Shown: positions 1 through 13,100 of the stretch, piece after piece | Layout of the letters: every line of letters begins with the position of its first letter | Position numbering within the stretch: the first letter of the stretch is position 1 | NCBI RefSeq assembly: GCF_019925205.1 | Contig: NC_083566.1 | Location: 22,382,001 to 22,446,000 of the forward strand | Origin: Metopolophium dirhodum | Lineage: Eukaryota > Arthropoda > Insecta > Hemiptera > Aphididae | DNA: 64,000 bases | Reading direction: 5' to 3' | Notes under the pieces: model-generated | Told to the model about the DNA's origin: nothing | What the model saw: the letters and a program-made list of their open reading frames with translations, nothing else | Databases searched by the model: none | Position numbers and translations under genes: made by a program

Positions 1-2999
1 GGGGAAGAAAAAAAATCACATTTCGACTTGGATTTCAAGGATACGCCACGCCACAGCGTAAAGGAAGACGAGAAAAAAAATGTAAGATACGACGACGGCC
101 GACGCCTATTTATTATAATCGTGTCGTGTGTGGCGTTCACATATTTTGCACGTTCGACCGCTGAAATATCAAACAATATAATATTATATACATACGACAA
201 ACGCCACACGCGCGTATTTAACAGCAATTATAACGAATTCCAGACGGCGACGTTAAGAGTAGGACGTATGTATAGGTATAATATTGTTATATCAGAACGC
301 AATTAAAAAACGAGTACCCATTATTGCGCGAACGGTCTCTTTTGTTTTGTTTCCGGCGAGTAAGGTATAATAATATAATATTGTTAAACCGTCAAAGTCC
401 GCAGTATAGTTTTTTTTTTAAGGACAACTCACGCGACATTATATTTTCTTATTATATAATATTATTATTTATTATGTTTACAACGGAGTGGCGCGCGTAC
501 GGTTTCCGTCAGATGTCTGCAAAAGACGAACACGCCCCACACGCGAAACACCCTTTTTTCTTAGGGGTGAGAGGCGATCCGGGCCAGATGCAAACTGCGG
601 TAGTATATACGGTATTATATAATATAGGTATTATGCCAAACGATGATCCGGGGGAACCACGTCCATTTCGGGATCACATATATTTGAGTTCACGTTCGGA
701 CTTAGGTAAGGTCTAAGGGTTGGTCTGACAACAGTGAGAGACATCCAACTCACCGATACGTTATAACGCCATTATGCACAAGACCTATGAACTAGATGAT
801 GGCATCCGGTCCAGCATCAAATTTGAACTATATTATGCCATTGTAACGGCACTAGGCCGATCTATAGAAGCGATTGACAATGCACAGGAATTAATTATTA
901 TACGCATATACATCGATTTGGTCCCGGTTTCGTTACGCAGCAATGGCGGCACTACTGATGCGGCAGTTCTATTTTGCGGTTTTCCGGTTCCGGAGCATTG
1001 ATCGCGTGCTAGGCGCGATAATATAATTATAATCGTTCGTGTATTCCTCGCGGTTCTTCGATATAAATACAATATAATTCGGTTATATAATATAAATTAT
1101 CATATTAGTATAATAAGTGAGTAATAGTACTACTGGTGGAAAGGAAGTGGTGGTCACGTTCGAAAGTTATAAACCTATTATCGTCTCTGGCGGTTGTCGT
1201 GAAAAACGTATCGCAGTCACAATGTATTAACTGGACGACAACGACTATACAGACGGTTATAATATTAACAATAATATTGTTCATAAAACCAGGGGTATTA
1301 ACATTTAACAGTGTAAAAATCTGTCCTTGACACGATATCAACAATATTCTATATTGCTCAACAACGTACCGTGTCGTATGACGTATTTATTATGTAGGAG
1401 ACCGCGAACAACGTGCACATTTATATGATTAAAACGTATTTTTTGTATTAGATTACTTTAGATTACTCATTACGCATAAATGCATAATATAGAATCAGTA
1501 CCAATAATATTATTTAGATGACACCATAGTATATCTGACTCATTTTAATAATGAAAATATGATCTCTGAAAATCGTTTACTCCTTATTCCACTGCAACGT
1601 CACACGTCGTCGACATGAAATTCTAATACTAATAATATACGTAGGTAGGTCTCGTCAAAAACTAACCTAATGGATTTTTTGGCGTTGACAAAATGCGTTA
1701 ACTATACAGTTGACACCCACCCACACACACTCTAAGTCTATAAATCTCGTAAACTTGGCAGCGGACTTTCGATACAAGATAAACGCGTTCATAGTTTACA
1801 TCATGACGATTCGCTTAGACTATAGGTACACAAATTGGACTACAGCGGCGGTATTTTCGAATTAGTCATCGATGACAAAAAATAGAATATATTATTATAA
1901 TTTATAATATACAATATACATATTAAATTTAAAACGCACAAACGCGCGAGGTCAAATCGAAAAATGTATTACCACTTTTATAATACGTCCTATTTTGGAG
2001 GGGAGGGACAATTGGATTGCGCCCCTATAAGCCAAGACTGTAATAAAAGGTTATGGTGATAATTAAAGTTACTTTCAACTATTTAGAACAAGATTGATTC
2101 ACATCAAGTTCAATGCTTTTATATGCAACTTGCGGGGGTGTCAGGAGGTGTTAATTACCGCGGGGAAACCGTTTGCACTACACTCGGCAATATAAAATAT
2201 AAAGTCGGGGCACGCCGGAGACTTGTACGAGCGCACACGGTCAGCAACCCACCACCGTCCCTAGAAGAAATAATAATAATAATAATAACAACAACAACAA
2301 TAACAACGGCAACAATGATGATAATCAAACACAACACAACGCGCGTCATCAGTTGTAAAATATAATTCAATATTTGTAAGTGAAAACCGAACGGTCTCAG
2401 AATCCGCGTAACTAAAATCGTGATTATCATGTAAAGGTATCGTTGTTGCCGACGACAGTGCGCGACGGTCGACGACTTTCACCGTGCGCGAAGCCCGATA
2501 ACGGAAATTCCTCAGTATATTATGATATTAAATACCCACTCGGCCGCGGCAGATGGGACACGATGAAAAAATCCGAACAAAATAATCGCAAAAAAAAAAC
2601 GGAAAAACTACACACGTGTCCGTTTTTCGTCGCGAGTGGTTAACACACGTCATATTATAATTATTTTATTATTGCGCGCGCACGATCATTATAGTTGCAC
2701 GATCATTATACTTTTACGCAGTAGTGAGACGGCACAACGATAATAATATTAGTGATAAGTAGTCGTACCAGTAGTAGAAGTAGTAGCAGGAGCCAGTAGC
2801 GAGTTGTAGTGGCATATTAGTGTGTACCTACTTACGGAGAAGCGCGCGAAATTACATTATCTAACGGCGGGGCTCGTACACGTGCGCTACGCACCACGGT
2901 TTATTGTTGTGCTAGTTGTGACGACGGTTGTAATAAATAATAATAATACACGAATGAGAAATGATTAACAAACTTCCGTCATTTTACCGGTGTACTACA

Positions 3000-3319
3000 C
3001 ATCGGCGTAACTACGGTGGGGAGGTCTAAGGGGAGCTTAGCCCTAAATAGTTTTTGCTTTTAAGTACCTCCTGGTTAAAATCCAAATCGTTGCATAAAAA
3101 GAAACTGTCATGGGTTTAATGTATCGTACCTCTATAATATATTAATAGTGGCCACAAAGTTCTTACGAATATAAGATATTTTATTTTATTTTTAATTATA
3201 TGGTTCATTTAATTTTACCGTACTCCCTGTCCCCCCCGATTTTGCTTTGCATCATAATGGTTATATTTTTGAACCTTAGTTATTAAGGACTCTATCCCCT
3301 GCAACTAGTTACGGTTATG
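3000..3319. mobile_element. Candidate hAT-like MITE, related to 38372-38571
   Basis: The left end reads CATCGGCGTAACTA and the inverted right end reads CATAACCGTAACTA (11 of 14 match). The subterminal GGGG...CTAAGGGGAGCTTAGC resembles the same region of the clearer hAT-like element at 38372. The flanks both contain TACTACA (2993-2999 and 3323-3329), but the right copy is offset by three bases from the TIR end, so the exact boundary is unsure. No open frame lies inside, so any copy would be non-autonomous. Confidence 0.4.
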
Positions 3320-3612
3320 AACTACTACACCGTAATATAGTCGCGAGTGGTATATACGAAACAGACGACCCCATGGTGGCAGAGTACCTACGGAATCGCA
3401 CCGTCCTCTTGATCGCGTTTCGGGATGTGTTAATGCGAGGAAATTGTCGTCCGGATGGCCGCCCGCCGTCGTCTAGACGACGACTTCATTTGCATTCAAA
3501 ACGGGCGGCGGTGACTGTTCCGTGTGTCCGGTCAACGTTAGATAAAAACAATAGGCTCGCTCGAAACGCCCCCACAGCTCGGTCTCCCGGCGAGGTTTTA
3601 TTAAAATCAGAA

Positions 3613-3618
<6 letters not shown>

Positions 3619-3644
<26 letters not shown>
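3619..3644. repeat. AG dinucleotide microsatellite, 13 units
   Basis: An uninterrupted run of AG. In insects GAGA tracts can bind GAGA-factor-type proteins, but nothing else here suggests a regulatory role. Confidence 0.95.
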
Positions 3645-4095
3645 CATTAGCAGCGACGAAGAGATATTAACGATAATATGAAACCGCATGTTCCTACACC
3701 ACAACGTTGCTTAACTATAAAATAGTTTAATCCGTCTTTCGTTATCTCAAAGTTTGCGGCAAGGCAGAGAACCTCGACCTTTATTATTACCCAATCGAAA
3801 TTCAACAACCATATATTTTGTTCAATAACTTTTTTTTAATAAAAGAATCACCCTGTAAATTATGACTGTTGGAAATTTAGTGTAATAATTTGTATGTTAT
3901 TAGTTGATAAGATTCAGTTGGTAGGGACGTAAAGTAGTTCATATTTATCTGATTTTTGACCATACAACATATTTTTTTTAATACGATAATTATAGAATTT
4001 TATTTCTTGGACTCCCCCCCCTTGAAATACAGAACTCACTATAACATGCTACAATGATAATAAATATCATATCGGCGCATGCGCAGACAACTGAC

Positions 4096-4753
4096 CTGAT
4101 CGGTTGTCGTCTCCGTCATCGTCGTCGTCGTCATAGAGTTGGTTGTCGGCGTCATCGTCGCTTTCGCTTCGGTTCTGGTCTTCACCGGTCGAGTTGGGCG
4201 GCTTCCCCAGCCCGTGACGTCGTCGACGCCGCTGTCTGCGGTAATACTCGTCGGGCGACCCTTCAATGACTATAATCGGCGGCGACCTGTTGGCCTGCTG
4301 GACGACGGCGCTCGTGTCACCGAGGGACGACGAACTGTCTCCGCAGTTGACGCGCAGCGGGCCCACGGACGCCTTGGACGACAGCCACCGGCCGCCCGTG
4401 GTGATTATGGTGGACGAGCTGCGGGCCAGTTTTCGGGACGACGGGCGTCGTATAAATGCCAGCGGCGAACTCCGCCGGCTGGAGGACGGCGAAGACGGTG
4501 GACGGTGCGACGGCGGGTGGTCGGCTTGCAGCAGGGCCAGGGCGGACGCGGACAGGGCTCGTCCACTAGCAGATTTGTGCTGCGGTTGTAGTTGGGCGGC
4601 CGACTGAGGTATCGCGTCCGCCAGCCGGGCCACGGCCAGCACCGGCCGGGCCGTGGCCTGCAGCGGAATGTAGAACGTTGACCGGCGTCGCCGCGGGCTA
4701 CCCGTCATCGCAGTCACCGTGGCCGCGGTCTGCTGCTGCCCGGTCGTCGTCAT
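4096..4753 (-). CDS. First coding exon of a large minus-strand gene (disordered, basic then acidic N-terminus)
   Basis: The open frame runs from the ATG at 4753 for 219 codons to a strong donor, TCAG|GTCAGT, and ends in phase 1. Without splicing the frame would stop about 20 bases further on. The protein starts MTTTGQQQ, is rich in Ser, Pro and Arg (a RRRR block near residues 20-23, and an RRQRRRRRH run near residue 180), and ends in a run of Asp (DDDDDDGDD) before the donor. It has no recognisable globular domain and looks like a disordered isoform-specific N-terminus. GC and CpG content are far above the surroundings, as expected for a promoter-proximal exon. The open frame continues upstream of the ATG to a GTG at 4927, so a 5' extension is not excluded. 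Its phase-1 end matches the exons at 41465 and 45613, which suggests an alternative first exon of the same gene, with the shared acceptor left of this window. It could instead be an unrelated gene. Confidence 0.7.
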
Positions 4754-5220
4754 TGGTCGTGTCCACTTGTTGCGAGACTTATTGCTTCGACAATACACTA
4801 AAACTATTAATACTGCCGTTGAACCGCACACGACCGAATCATGATTTCTCAACGCTAACAAGATCGACTCTCGGTAAAAAACGACGTAAACAAAATCAAA
4901 CGATAACAAGGTAAAAACAATAAACACTAATCACTCACGCGTCGACCAATACGCACTAAACACGCACAGCACGAATGACATTGCTACACTGACTAAACGC
5001 GCCGTCGAGTGGCTCCGCAGAGTCGGTGGTGTTCGTTTCAGGTTCACGTTCGCAGTTATCGCGAGTGCGCGCGCGCGCCCGGCGGTAACCACTGCTGTGC
5101 GTGGGCCGAGGGGGTAGTGGCGGTGTCGGTGGCGGCGGCGGCGTCGGCTGTGCGAGCGAGATATTTCCCCCCACCAAGACGGTAAGTGGAATTCCCGTCG
5201 GACGACCGGCCGGTGTAAAC
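4754..5220 (-). promoter_or_regulatory. CpG-rich 5' flank and leader of the 4.7 kb exon
   Basis: GC- and CpG-rich DNA abruptly different from the AT-rich flanks. A TCAGT initiator-like motif lies on the minus strand at 4992-4988, about 237 bases before the ATG. Just after it is a 17-codon upstream ORF (ATG at 4981, stop ending at 4931) that could dampen translation of the main frame. No TATA box is obvious, which fits a CpG-type promoter. The start site is inferred. Confidence 0.5.
4931..4981 (-). other. Upstream ORF in the leader, 16 codons plus stop
   Basis: The ATG at 4981 opens a short frame beginning MSFVLC and closing with TGA at 4933-4931, upstream of the main ATG at 4753. It counts only if transcription starts near 4990, which is inferred from a TCAGT motif. 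Confidence 0.35.
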
Positions 5221-8200
5221 AAGAAAAACCAAGCTTACTACCGAGTTCTGAGTTTTATTCCCCGTTTTCGTTTGTCTTGTTTGTGGCAGGGAGGCACTCT
5301 TGTGATAATATAGCCGAGTGTCTTGAGTTGTCTTCTCCAAACCGATGCTAGAGATGGGCAAAATATTTTGATTTTTCTTGTAAACTGTCCCAGAAATCCG
5401 GAATCGTGACGGTTATCATTTCGGAACCCTTACGTTGCATTATAAACGTTCAAATTTGTTTTTGAGTAAAATTATGTAGTACGTCTGATAACTGTTATCT
5501 GATAACCAAGGTTCGTGGTCGATTCATACTGTTTATTAGTTATTTACTCTAAAAACCGTTTGCTTTTTTTAATAATTTTATATATCGTACACAAATACAC
5601 CACGAATAGTAGTTTAATTGATTGAATTATATTATTTCAATATACTTAGTTTATCGGTCGATTTACAGTCTACACTACGTCACTATAGACAACGGACATA
5701 TTAATACTGTTATTTGTGTTTTGTTGTGTGTACACTACGACTACGTCAACACTCCCTACGTATTTCAACAGTCGATGTTATGTATGGTTTCTATCGACTA
5801 TACCACATGGTCACTTGTCACGCGACAACCGTGGTATAGAGAGATATCTAAATCTAAATTCGACGATTGTTTGCAGGCAATAAACGGAGAGGTTTCCATT
5901 TCCCAATCGATTATGCTCCAAATAAAATTTAAAAATGTATCTCCCCACGGAAACAAATGGTGACGATTGAAGGAGTATTCGGAACAGTTTGGAGAAGAAA
6001 AACCGAAATTATTGACAACTTCGTTGAAAAATGGAAAAAAAAGCTCTAATTACGACACCTTCATTATTAACGATCTATTGCAATTTGCAATTGTCGACAG
6101 AGGTTTTCCGACGACAAAGAGCTACGGAAATACGACAATATATACGAATTTGAGTTGGTTAAGACAGTTCATAGTTCATGGTTTTGTGTAAGCCCAATTC
6201 CCATGTCCGTACAGACTACAGACATTCATTTTATTTCTGAATATTGCTTAATATAAAGTTTTTAAAAATCACCATGTACTCGTTAAAACAAGTGTCGAGT
6301 ACACTAAGGGCCCGATTTAAAATCGTTAAACTAAGGTTAAACCACCGAATTCGGCTGGTAAAATCGGTGGGTTAGGCGTAACCGAGGTTTAAACTATGAT
6401 TGTAAAACGGGCCCTAATAGTGTAAGCTACTAAATAGTTGCTACCAATCAGGTACTCTGGTGGGACGCGGGCACAAGATAAGTACCAACACTTAGCACAC
6501 TTAATACTTTTATAATTACGCTGAAAGGTGGTTATTATTATATTCTAGTTAATCGGCCTCGTAGGATATTCCCGTGAATCAAAAACCAACAATTTTTAAG
6601 TAATATATTAATAGAACTCCAAATATATAAATAATATCCGACAATATGCATAGAATATAATGATTGCGTGTGCAGGAAGGAAGACGTTATTGGATATTTA
6701 TAAGAACCCCGTATTTCCGTAAGTCGTTAACAGGAAATAATAAATATAAATACGAAAGAATATTATTAAATGTCTAGCGTGTCACAATCATATTACAATA
6801 TTAAATAATCATAAACATTCTTTCGTTAAAATACATATTAATAAATACAAATTATAAAATGTTTTATATTTTTGAATGGAGTAAAGTAAAATTTCGGTAG
6901 TCCAGTTTATTAACTGAATGTAATTCAAAAGGAAAACGTATAGGTATGATGTATAGTATAAAATACAAATACATATAATCAACAAAAAATAATATAAATT
7001 ACTTTTTTGAAATTAATTCGCAACCAATTCATCAACGTTGAATAACATTGTCCATTTGTCCCATAAAAAAAAAATACAAAGAGAAACTACAATATGGTTC
7101 TAAATAAATACATACATATTATTTTGTTTCACGTGTTTATGTATATGTATTATGTTTGTATATTTATCTTTTCATACTAATTTGTTCCAATTGTCTATCG
7201 TTTTATTTGACAATTGCCATTTATACGAGGCTATTTTCCGAATTTTTTTTTTATAGCGCAATAATTAAATAACTGTCATAGAATAAAAGAAAATACAGAT
7301 TTTATAGCACCATTTCCGGTGCCGCCCGATTCGTGATTTACACCACTGTTGGCGGCTTCATTATTGCCTATTGGTCTATGGGTATTTTTTCATGAAAATA
7401 AAGGAGAAATAGTTTAAACCTATTAATAAAACACAACCGTTCTGGTCCGGTTGTCATTATATAAAAAAAATAGTATAATAATATTATTATGGTCGAAAAA
7501 AAGCCGGCGTTATGGAGTCAAGAATTTTTATTTTTATCGATAACACAAAACGTAGGCATCACCGTCGACCACCGCGGTGTATTCTCTTTGTGTATATTAA
7601 ACTTCTATCGGACTAGTCACTTGTATATTATATTACACTCGTAAATAAGATGTTCACTACAGTGGGAGGCGTTGTGACTTGGTCTCTTCGACAGAGGTTG
7701 GTAAACGAAATAAATTTAAATCAAATAAAAACGATTAGAAAAAGACATACCGAAGAATGACGGTGGTCATCATTCATAATATGCAGTAGGTAGGCACTTT
7801 ATAAATTGTAAGTACACGTGGTACCTACCACCGCGGTATAGAACTACTGCACATTTTGAGGATCGATGAACTTTATTAATTTTTTGTATACAACAAAAAG
7901 GCCACCGCATCAAGAAACCCGAATTTTATTTATGTCTGCTGGCTCAGTGGTTCCTCGGAAGTGCTTTATAAAGACACACTACACAGCAAATTGTCCGTAA
8001 ATGCATTTTCTCCGGCGTACGTCCGTTTTGACCACAGGGCAGAGACATAATATTATGTGGACCCTTTAGGATTTCTAGAGTCCCTTTTGGGGACCCCGTT
8101 ATTTTTCTTCATGGTCATCACGAATTTTGAAAACAATATGCGTCAACAAAATGTCTCTGAATTTTATAATGTGTATAACTAATATTAATTATAGAAATAT

Positions 8201-10140
8201 GTAAAGCCCCTAAAGCCTTAAGAGACCTTAATCGTATTATTTACCATTCCCAACATAAACTCGTTAGACAGATATATGCGCGATTTAGGAAATAATTTAT
8301 ATTTTAACAATAGAAAATTATTATTGTTTATAAATATTTTAAAGGTTTTAAGGTTTAATTAGTGTTTTTGAATGTCGAGAAAACGACGTTCAAATGAATA
8401 ATTTTGGAAAGTATTCAAAAACCACGTAAAATAATTTAGGAGATTGTTCGTCAGAGATATTCCAATTAGAAATAATCACGATCTATATTTGCGATTAAAT
8501 TACTACACAAGCTTAAACACTGTTTTATATTTCGCCTTATACTTTAGAGTGGTTAACCGGTTCTGCGGTCAAAACTGGATTCAGCATTTATTGTGAAAAG
8601 TCTATTCTAAATAGAGTATATGGGCAAATGGAAATAAACTGATAGTTGGTTGAATGATTTGTATACGTTAATTTTACATAACCTAAACAGTAAACAATTA
8701 TAATGTCAAACAACCACTCATGAAACACATATAATACTTAGAAGTTAAAAGTTATATAAGTTAAACACGCCTTATACAGTTATATATACAATATTGAATA
8801 TGCACAATTTATTTACCGTGCGCGTTTTGTATGTATATATGACGTATCTATAAAAGATCATTCAAGTGCTCCATTCGTATTTGAAATATGATTTTAAATT
8901 ATACTTAGGTGATTCGCACACAATTCAAATACACTTATATACCTAAATTAATACCTATATGGTACGCCAAATAAGTATCACCACAGTGGATTGATGTCTC
9001 TATAGGTATGAAAACGGTATCTGTGACGGTGTTCTCATCTTGAAATTGAATAATATATGGACCAATTTGCTCAAATATAGCTCGAACGAAATTCACGATT
9101 ACGCGGTTAGTAAAAAAAAAAAAAAATGATGTACGCTGTATGTTACGCCCGTGATAATGTAACGAATTTGTGCATTAGCATTTATACGCGTCTCATTAAA
9201 ATTTAAAATAGGTACTAAGTATGTATTATTATAATTATATTGGTACCGGTATGGTTGAGAAAAATATTGTTATAAATCGTTTGTTTACGACTACGCACGA
9301 TGATACAATATACGACGATATAATATAAGTATAATATATATAACCCAACAAACGAAATAACGATTACAGCGCGTCTTGTGTGTGTATAATAAATTATAAT
9401 AATATTATTGTGTATCCGATTCTTCGAATACGTGAGTTGTACGGTATATAATATTATATTTTACACTATTCCGGTATATTCAAAATTTTGCGGTCAATCA
9501 CGCAGCATTGAAAAGTCTCGGATCACGCGGTGCACGTCAGAAATGGACAGCGGTTCACATGTATTGGGTTTTCAAAAATAAAATCTTAAGTGTGACGAAA
9601 TATACAACCGTGTAAATCCCGAGATAAGCGAGTGTCTTACACAATCTGGCAACACGATGATGTGTAAGTAAGTCAATAGTTCAAACGGCAACATTGGCTC
9701 TACAATAGTACCTATAATGTCGTTGTGAACGAAAACTAGTTCATATTATACCATATTATTATATCGATTGTACGTTATTGTACGTGTCAAACTTACGTAG
9801 GACTACGATGTTTTGGTTGCTTGACATGATGCTTTTCAACTTGCCAAGCTACAGTTTCTATAAGGTACCTAAATATATTATCTCTTAACGATTCTAAATC
9901 TAGAATCGATAGAAACGGGTCTACTCATATATTGCCAGTATATCAGTATTTTTAGCCTATATAGTTGTTTTGTATTCGTAATTTACGTTGATAATTAAAA
10001 ACCATAGGATATAACGACTAAAAGATTATCAGTCTATAATTTATTATTAGTTATATTTTGATAAAGAGTCGAATAAAATTTAATGACTTACCTGTTTCCC
10101 GTATGTTATAACTTACTTATAAGTAATACAATTAAAAACA
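5221..10140. other. AT-rich non-coding DNA
   Basis: Apart from the MITE at 6308-6414 I see no gene. Two consecutive plus-strand frames at about 5622-5963 and 5967-6191 lack any recognisable domain and have near-background composition. The rest is AT-rich, with ATTAT runs. In the alternative-promoter model this is intron for the long isoforms. Confidence 0.55.
6308..6414. mobile_element. Harbinger-like MITE, 107 bp
   Basis: Inverted ends begin GGGCCCGATTTAAAATC on the left and GGGCCCGTTTTACAATC on the right. The element is flanked on both sides by TAA (6305-6307 and 6415-6417), a 3-bp target duplication typical of PIF/Harbinger elements. Its interior is itself partly self-complementary (GGTTTAAAC and GTTAAAC blocks), so it can fold back. 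It encodes nothing and would depend on a transposase elsewhere. Confidence 0.75.
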
Positions 10141-10147
10141 CTTAATC

Positions 10148-10194
10148 GCTAATTAGTTTATAATACTAATTCATTGTATTATAAACTAATTAGC
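10148..10194. repeat. Perfect 19-bp inverted repeat with 9-base loop
   Basis: Arms 10148-10166 and 10176-10194 are perfect reverse complements (GCTAATTAGTTTATAATAC and its complement) around the loop TAATTCATT. No TIR-type target duplication is evident. It may be a fold-back element remnant or simply a cruciform-prone sequence. Confidence 0.9.
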
Positions 10195-10199
10195 TGTAT

Positions 10200-13100
10200 C
10201 ATAATTAATACCCTATAAATACCCACGATTACAGTTTAAATCCAGTAAAACTACCGGATCGTTTTTCTCGAAAATAATAAAAGTTTTGATTTTTTTTTTC
10301 ACATCAAGAATCTACAGGTTTGAAAATCGATATGTGCGACCTTCATAAATAATATTATATAAATTCCTATATTAATACACACGTCATATATGTGAGAAAC
10401 TTATAATGAGGAGGCGATACATGCACGCACACACAAAATGTACGTCTGTACGTCGTATGCGACATAGTGACAATACACGCTTTATATATTATAATAATAA
10501 TAATGTATTGTGCAATAATTGTCGAAACGGCATTTGATGTTAATCGGACCGACGACTCGACCTCACCCCATCGTACACTAATAAAACTGGAATGGTCATA
10601 ATCATAGGTTAGGTTAGGTTGGGAATACGTATGGGAAGGGAATGGGATATGATAGACTTTGGAGTTGGGGGCAAGGAATCCGAACAGTATGCTACATAGG
10701 TCACTACCATTGATTATAAATACTAGTATTTATTGAGCATTAGTTTTCATTGAGCACTGTGTTCAATGAAATAGCTTAATATATTGACGTACGACGAAGC
10801 ACAAGTTTCGCGGTAGACGAGTGAATTGCGCGAGCAGCGGCGCGAGGAAATAACCGACGACGGAAATCAGTAGTAATATACAACTGCAGTAAATACAGTA
10901 CACGACGACTATAATGGCCGTAGATAGCCGAAGTAGACCTAATGTTCCGTTAAAACAATAATCGAAACGCAATTAAAACGTGCCGTTTCTCATGGTCGGA
11001 CGGATGACACAGGCTTTTTACGCCTCCAGACACACGACGATTTCGCCGCTCCGAAACACTCCCGCCACGAGCGGACTGTCGCGAATCCTACGGGACGACT
11101 GCTGCACGGCCACTACGATATATGTTATATTAGGTATATACGTCTTCGGGAACCGTATGCGAAATGGGGTAGCCGTTGCCATGTGTATATATATATGTGT
11201 GTATGTGATATAATGCGAGTTTTCGTCGCGGGGAGGGTCCGACCCCATCGTCTCGAGGTAAAGTCTGGTAGCCCGGGGCGGCCGCTGCGGCAGGGACACG
11301 GACGACCCCTTCGATATTTTCATATACCCGGAAAAACGCACGGAATCGGAGTGAAATTATTAGTTTTCGTCGAAACGACTATCATTACACCTATATATAA
11401 AACGTACGCGCGTATATCTATATGAATTTTATATATATAAATCGATCCCCATCGACCGACGTCGCGTGTACGTGCGTGCAGAGTGGGCAGCAGTGCCAGT
11501 TTCTCCGCGTGGCGTCGGCTGCGACGGAAAAAAAAAACATATCACCGCCGGCGCACATCACACCGTACGACCGCACAGTGAACACACACTTATATTATAT
11601 ATAAATAATACACCGCGAAACTATATAGACTACGGAGGAGAACGATTTTGCTTTTAGATCCGTATGCGTAATCGTCATATATATATAGCCGCGTCTGCAG
11701 CAGCTGCGTACTGTACTGTACGACTATAGTGTTTTTACACTGCAGCACCGGATTTGACGAACCGTTTTCGCGGCACTTGTCCCGGGCTACACAAAAAAAA
11801 AAATGTTTAAAATGTTGGCTCTTTTAGGAGTTTGGGGAAAAATGAAATAAAAAATATCTTCAACATATTATCATACACGCGGGACATAGAAAATCCGAGG
11901 ACCAGATTGTTCCTACAATTTATTTATTTATTTATAGTTACTATCGGAGTAACGAATAATTATTAACAAATAGCCGAATCTGTAGAGAACAGTACGATAA
12001 TCTATGCTCGAGCGAAGAGTTTTTTCCGGTATTTACATTTCCATTACGAATTTTTTGAGTTTGAAATTTGAAATTAGTCTGGTACTTATTATAAGTGCTC
12101 ATTATAAAATACAAAAAACCTCTTTGCTCGAGCACAGCAGGGTACGCGACTCAACGCCTCGTCCTCTTTATTGCTTAATCGTTGGCCGAGTCAATCGACA
12201 GCATATAGAAACTCCCTTACGTTTGATTGCAAACCGAATATTCAACGAGTGATGTTTGGTGACGACCTGTACATTTTGGTCGGAAACAACTACTAATTGT
12301 ATTTGATAGCATTTTAAGAATTTGTACTGGAAGCAAATTATAAAAGCGACACTGCAGTCCAAGTGCCCCAACCACGACGATATTAAAATATGATAAATAA
12401 TTTATGGCCGTAATAAGTATTATATTTTTACCACTGACATAATATACAAATATAATAGTTTACATAGACATAATAGTATATACTGACATACTGTATTATA
12501 AACGACATTAGTATATTATTATAATATATACGTTATAATAACCGAATAAATTGCACATTCTTTGGATTATATATTTCATAAGATATAATACACATTACAC
12601 ACAATTCAGTACACACTAGGACTAGGGTATGCGAGATAACGACTTTTATACGACTGCTAATGGATCTTATTTTCTGAGTAATGTCGTTTTCTACGGAACC
12701 GAATTTGATTTATAGCTCAAGTAGTCTAGTCGATAAAATATAATATATATCGTGTGAGTGACGAGTGTGCGTGTGCTGATTGGAACGACAACGTTGGAAG
12801 GCGGTTGGTCGTGCAGTCGCTGTATTGGGAATTTTTGAAATCGGAGATTTGAAAAAGAAGAAAAACAATTCTAAAACCAAATGGGTCGTTAAAAAGTAAT
12901 ACTATAAATATGCAAATAATATACATAATTAAATAATCTAGGTACATTTGCATTAAAAATCAACGCTAACATTTACTCATTATATGTGATATATTATACG
13001 AGAATGCGTCACGTAATAAATGGAGAGAATAAAAACAGCCAATAAAAGAATTGGTTCATAAAAATATTCAAAACTCAAATATAATTAAACTATATAAACA

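Larger units (their letters stand above)
1..4095. other. Intronic or intergenic AT-rich DNA, left edge
   Basis: I find no coding exon here that I can support. Open frames are short, have no plausible splice context and mostly run through low-complexity AT. The stretch holds an AAT/AAC microsatellite at about 2269-2310, a hAT-like MITE candidate (3000-3319) and an AG microsatellite (3619-3644). If the minus-strand exon at 4096-4753 is a first exon, this stretch is the start of its first intron. Confidence 0.6.

Noticed and set aside
4139..4607. Plus-strand GC-rich open frames opposite the 4.1-4.75 kb exon
   Set aside because: They are antisense shadows caused by high GC; the minus-strand frame has the ATG, the donor and the matching phase.
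5622..6191. Two adjacent plus-strand frames that could be a decayed transposase
   Set aside because: No DDE, zinc-finger or other motif recognised, and the two frames do not join convincingly.
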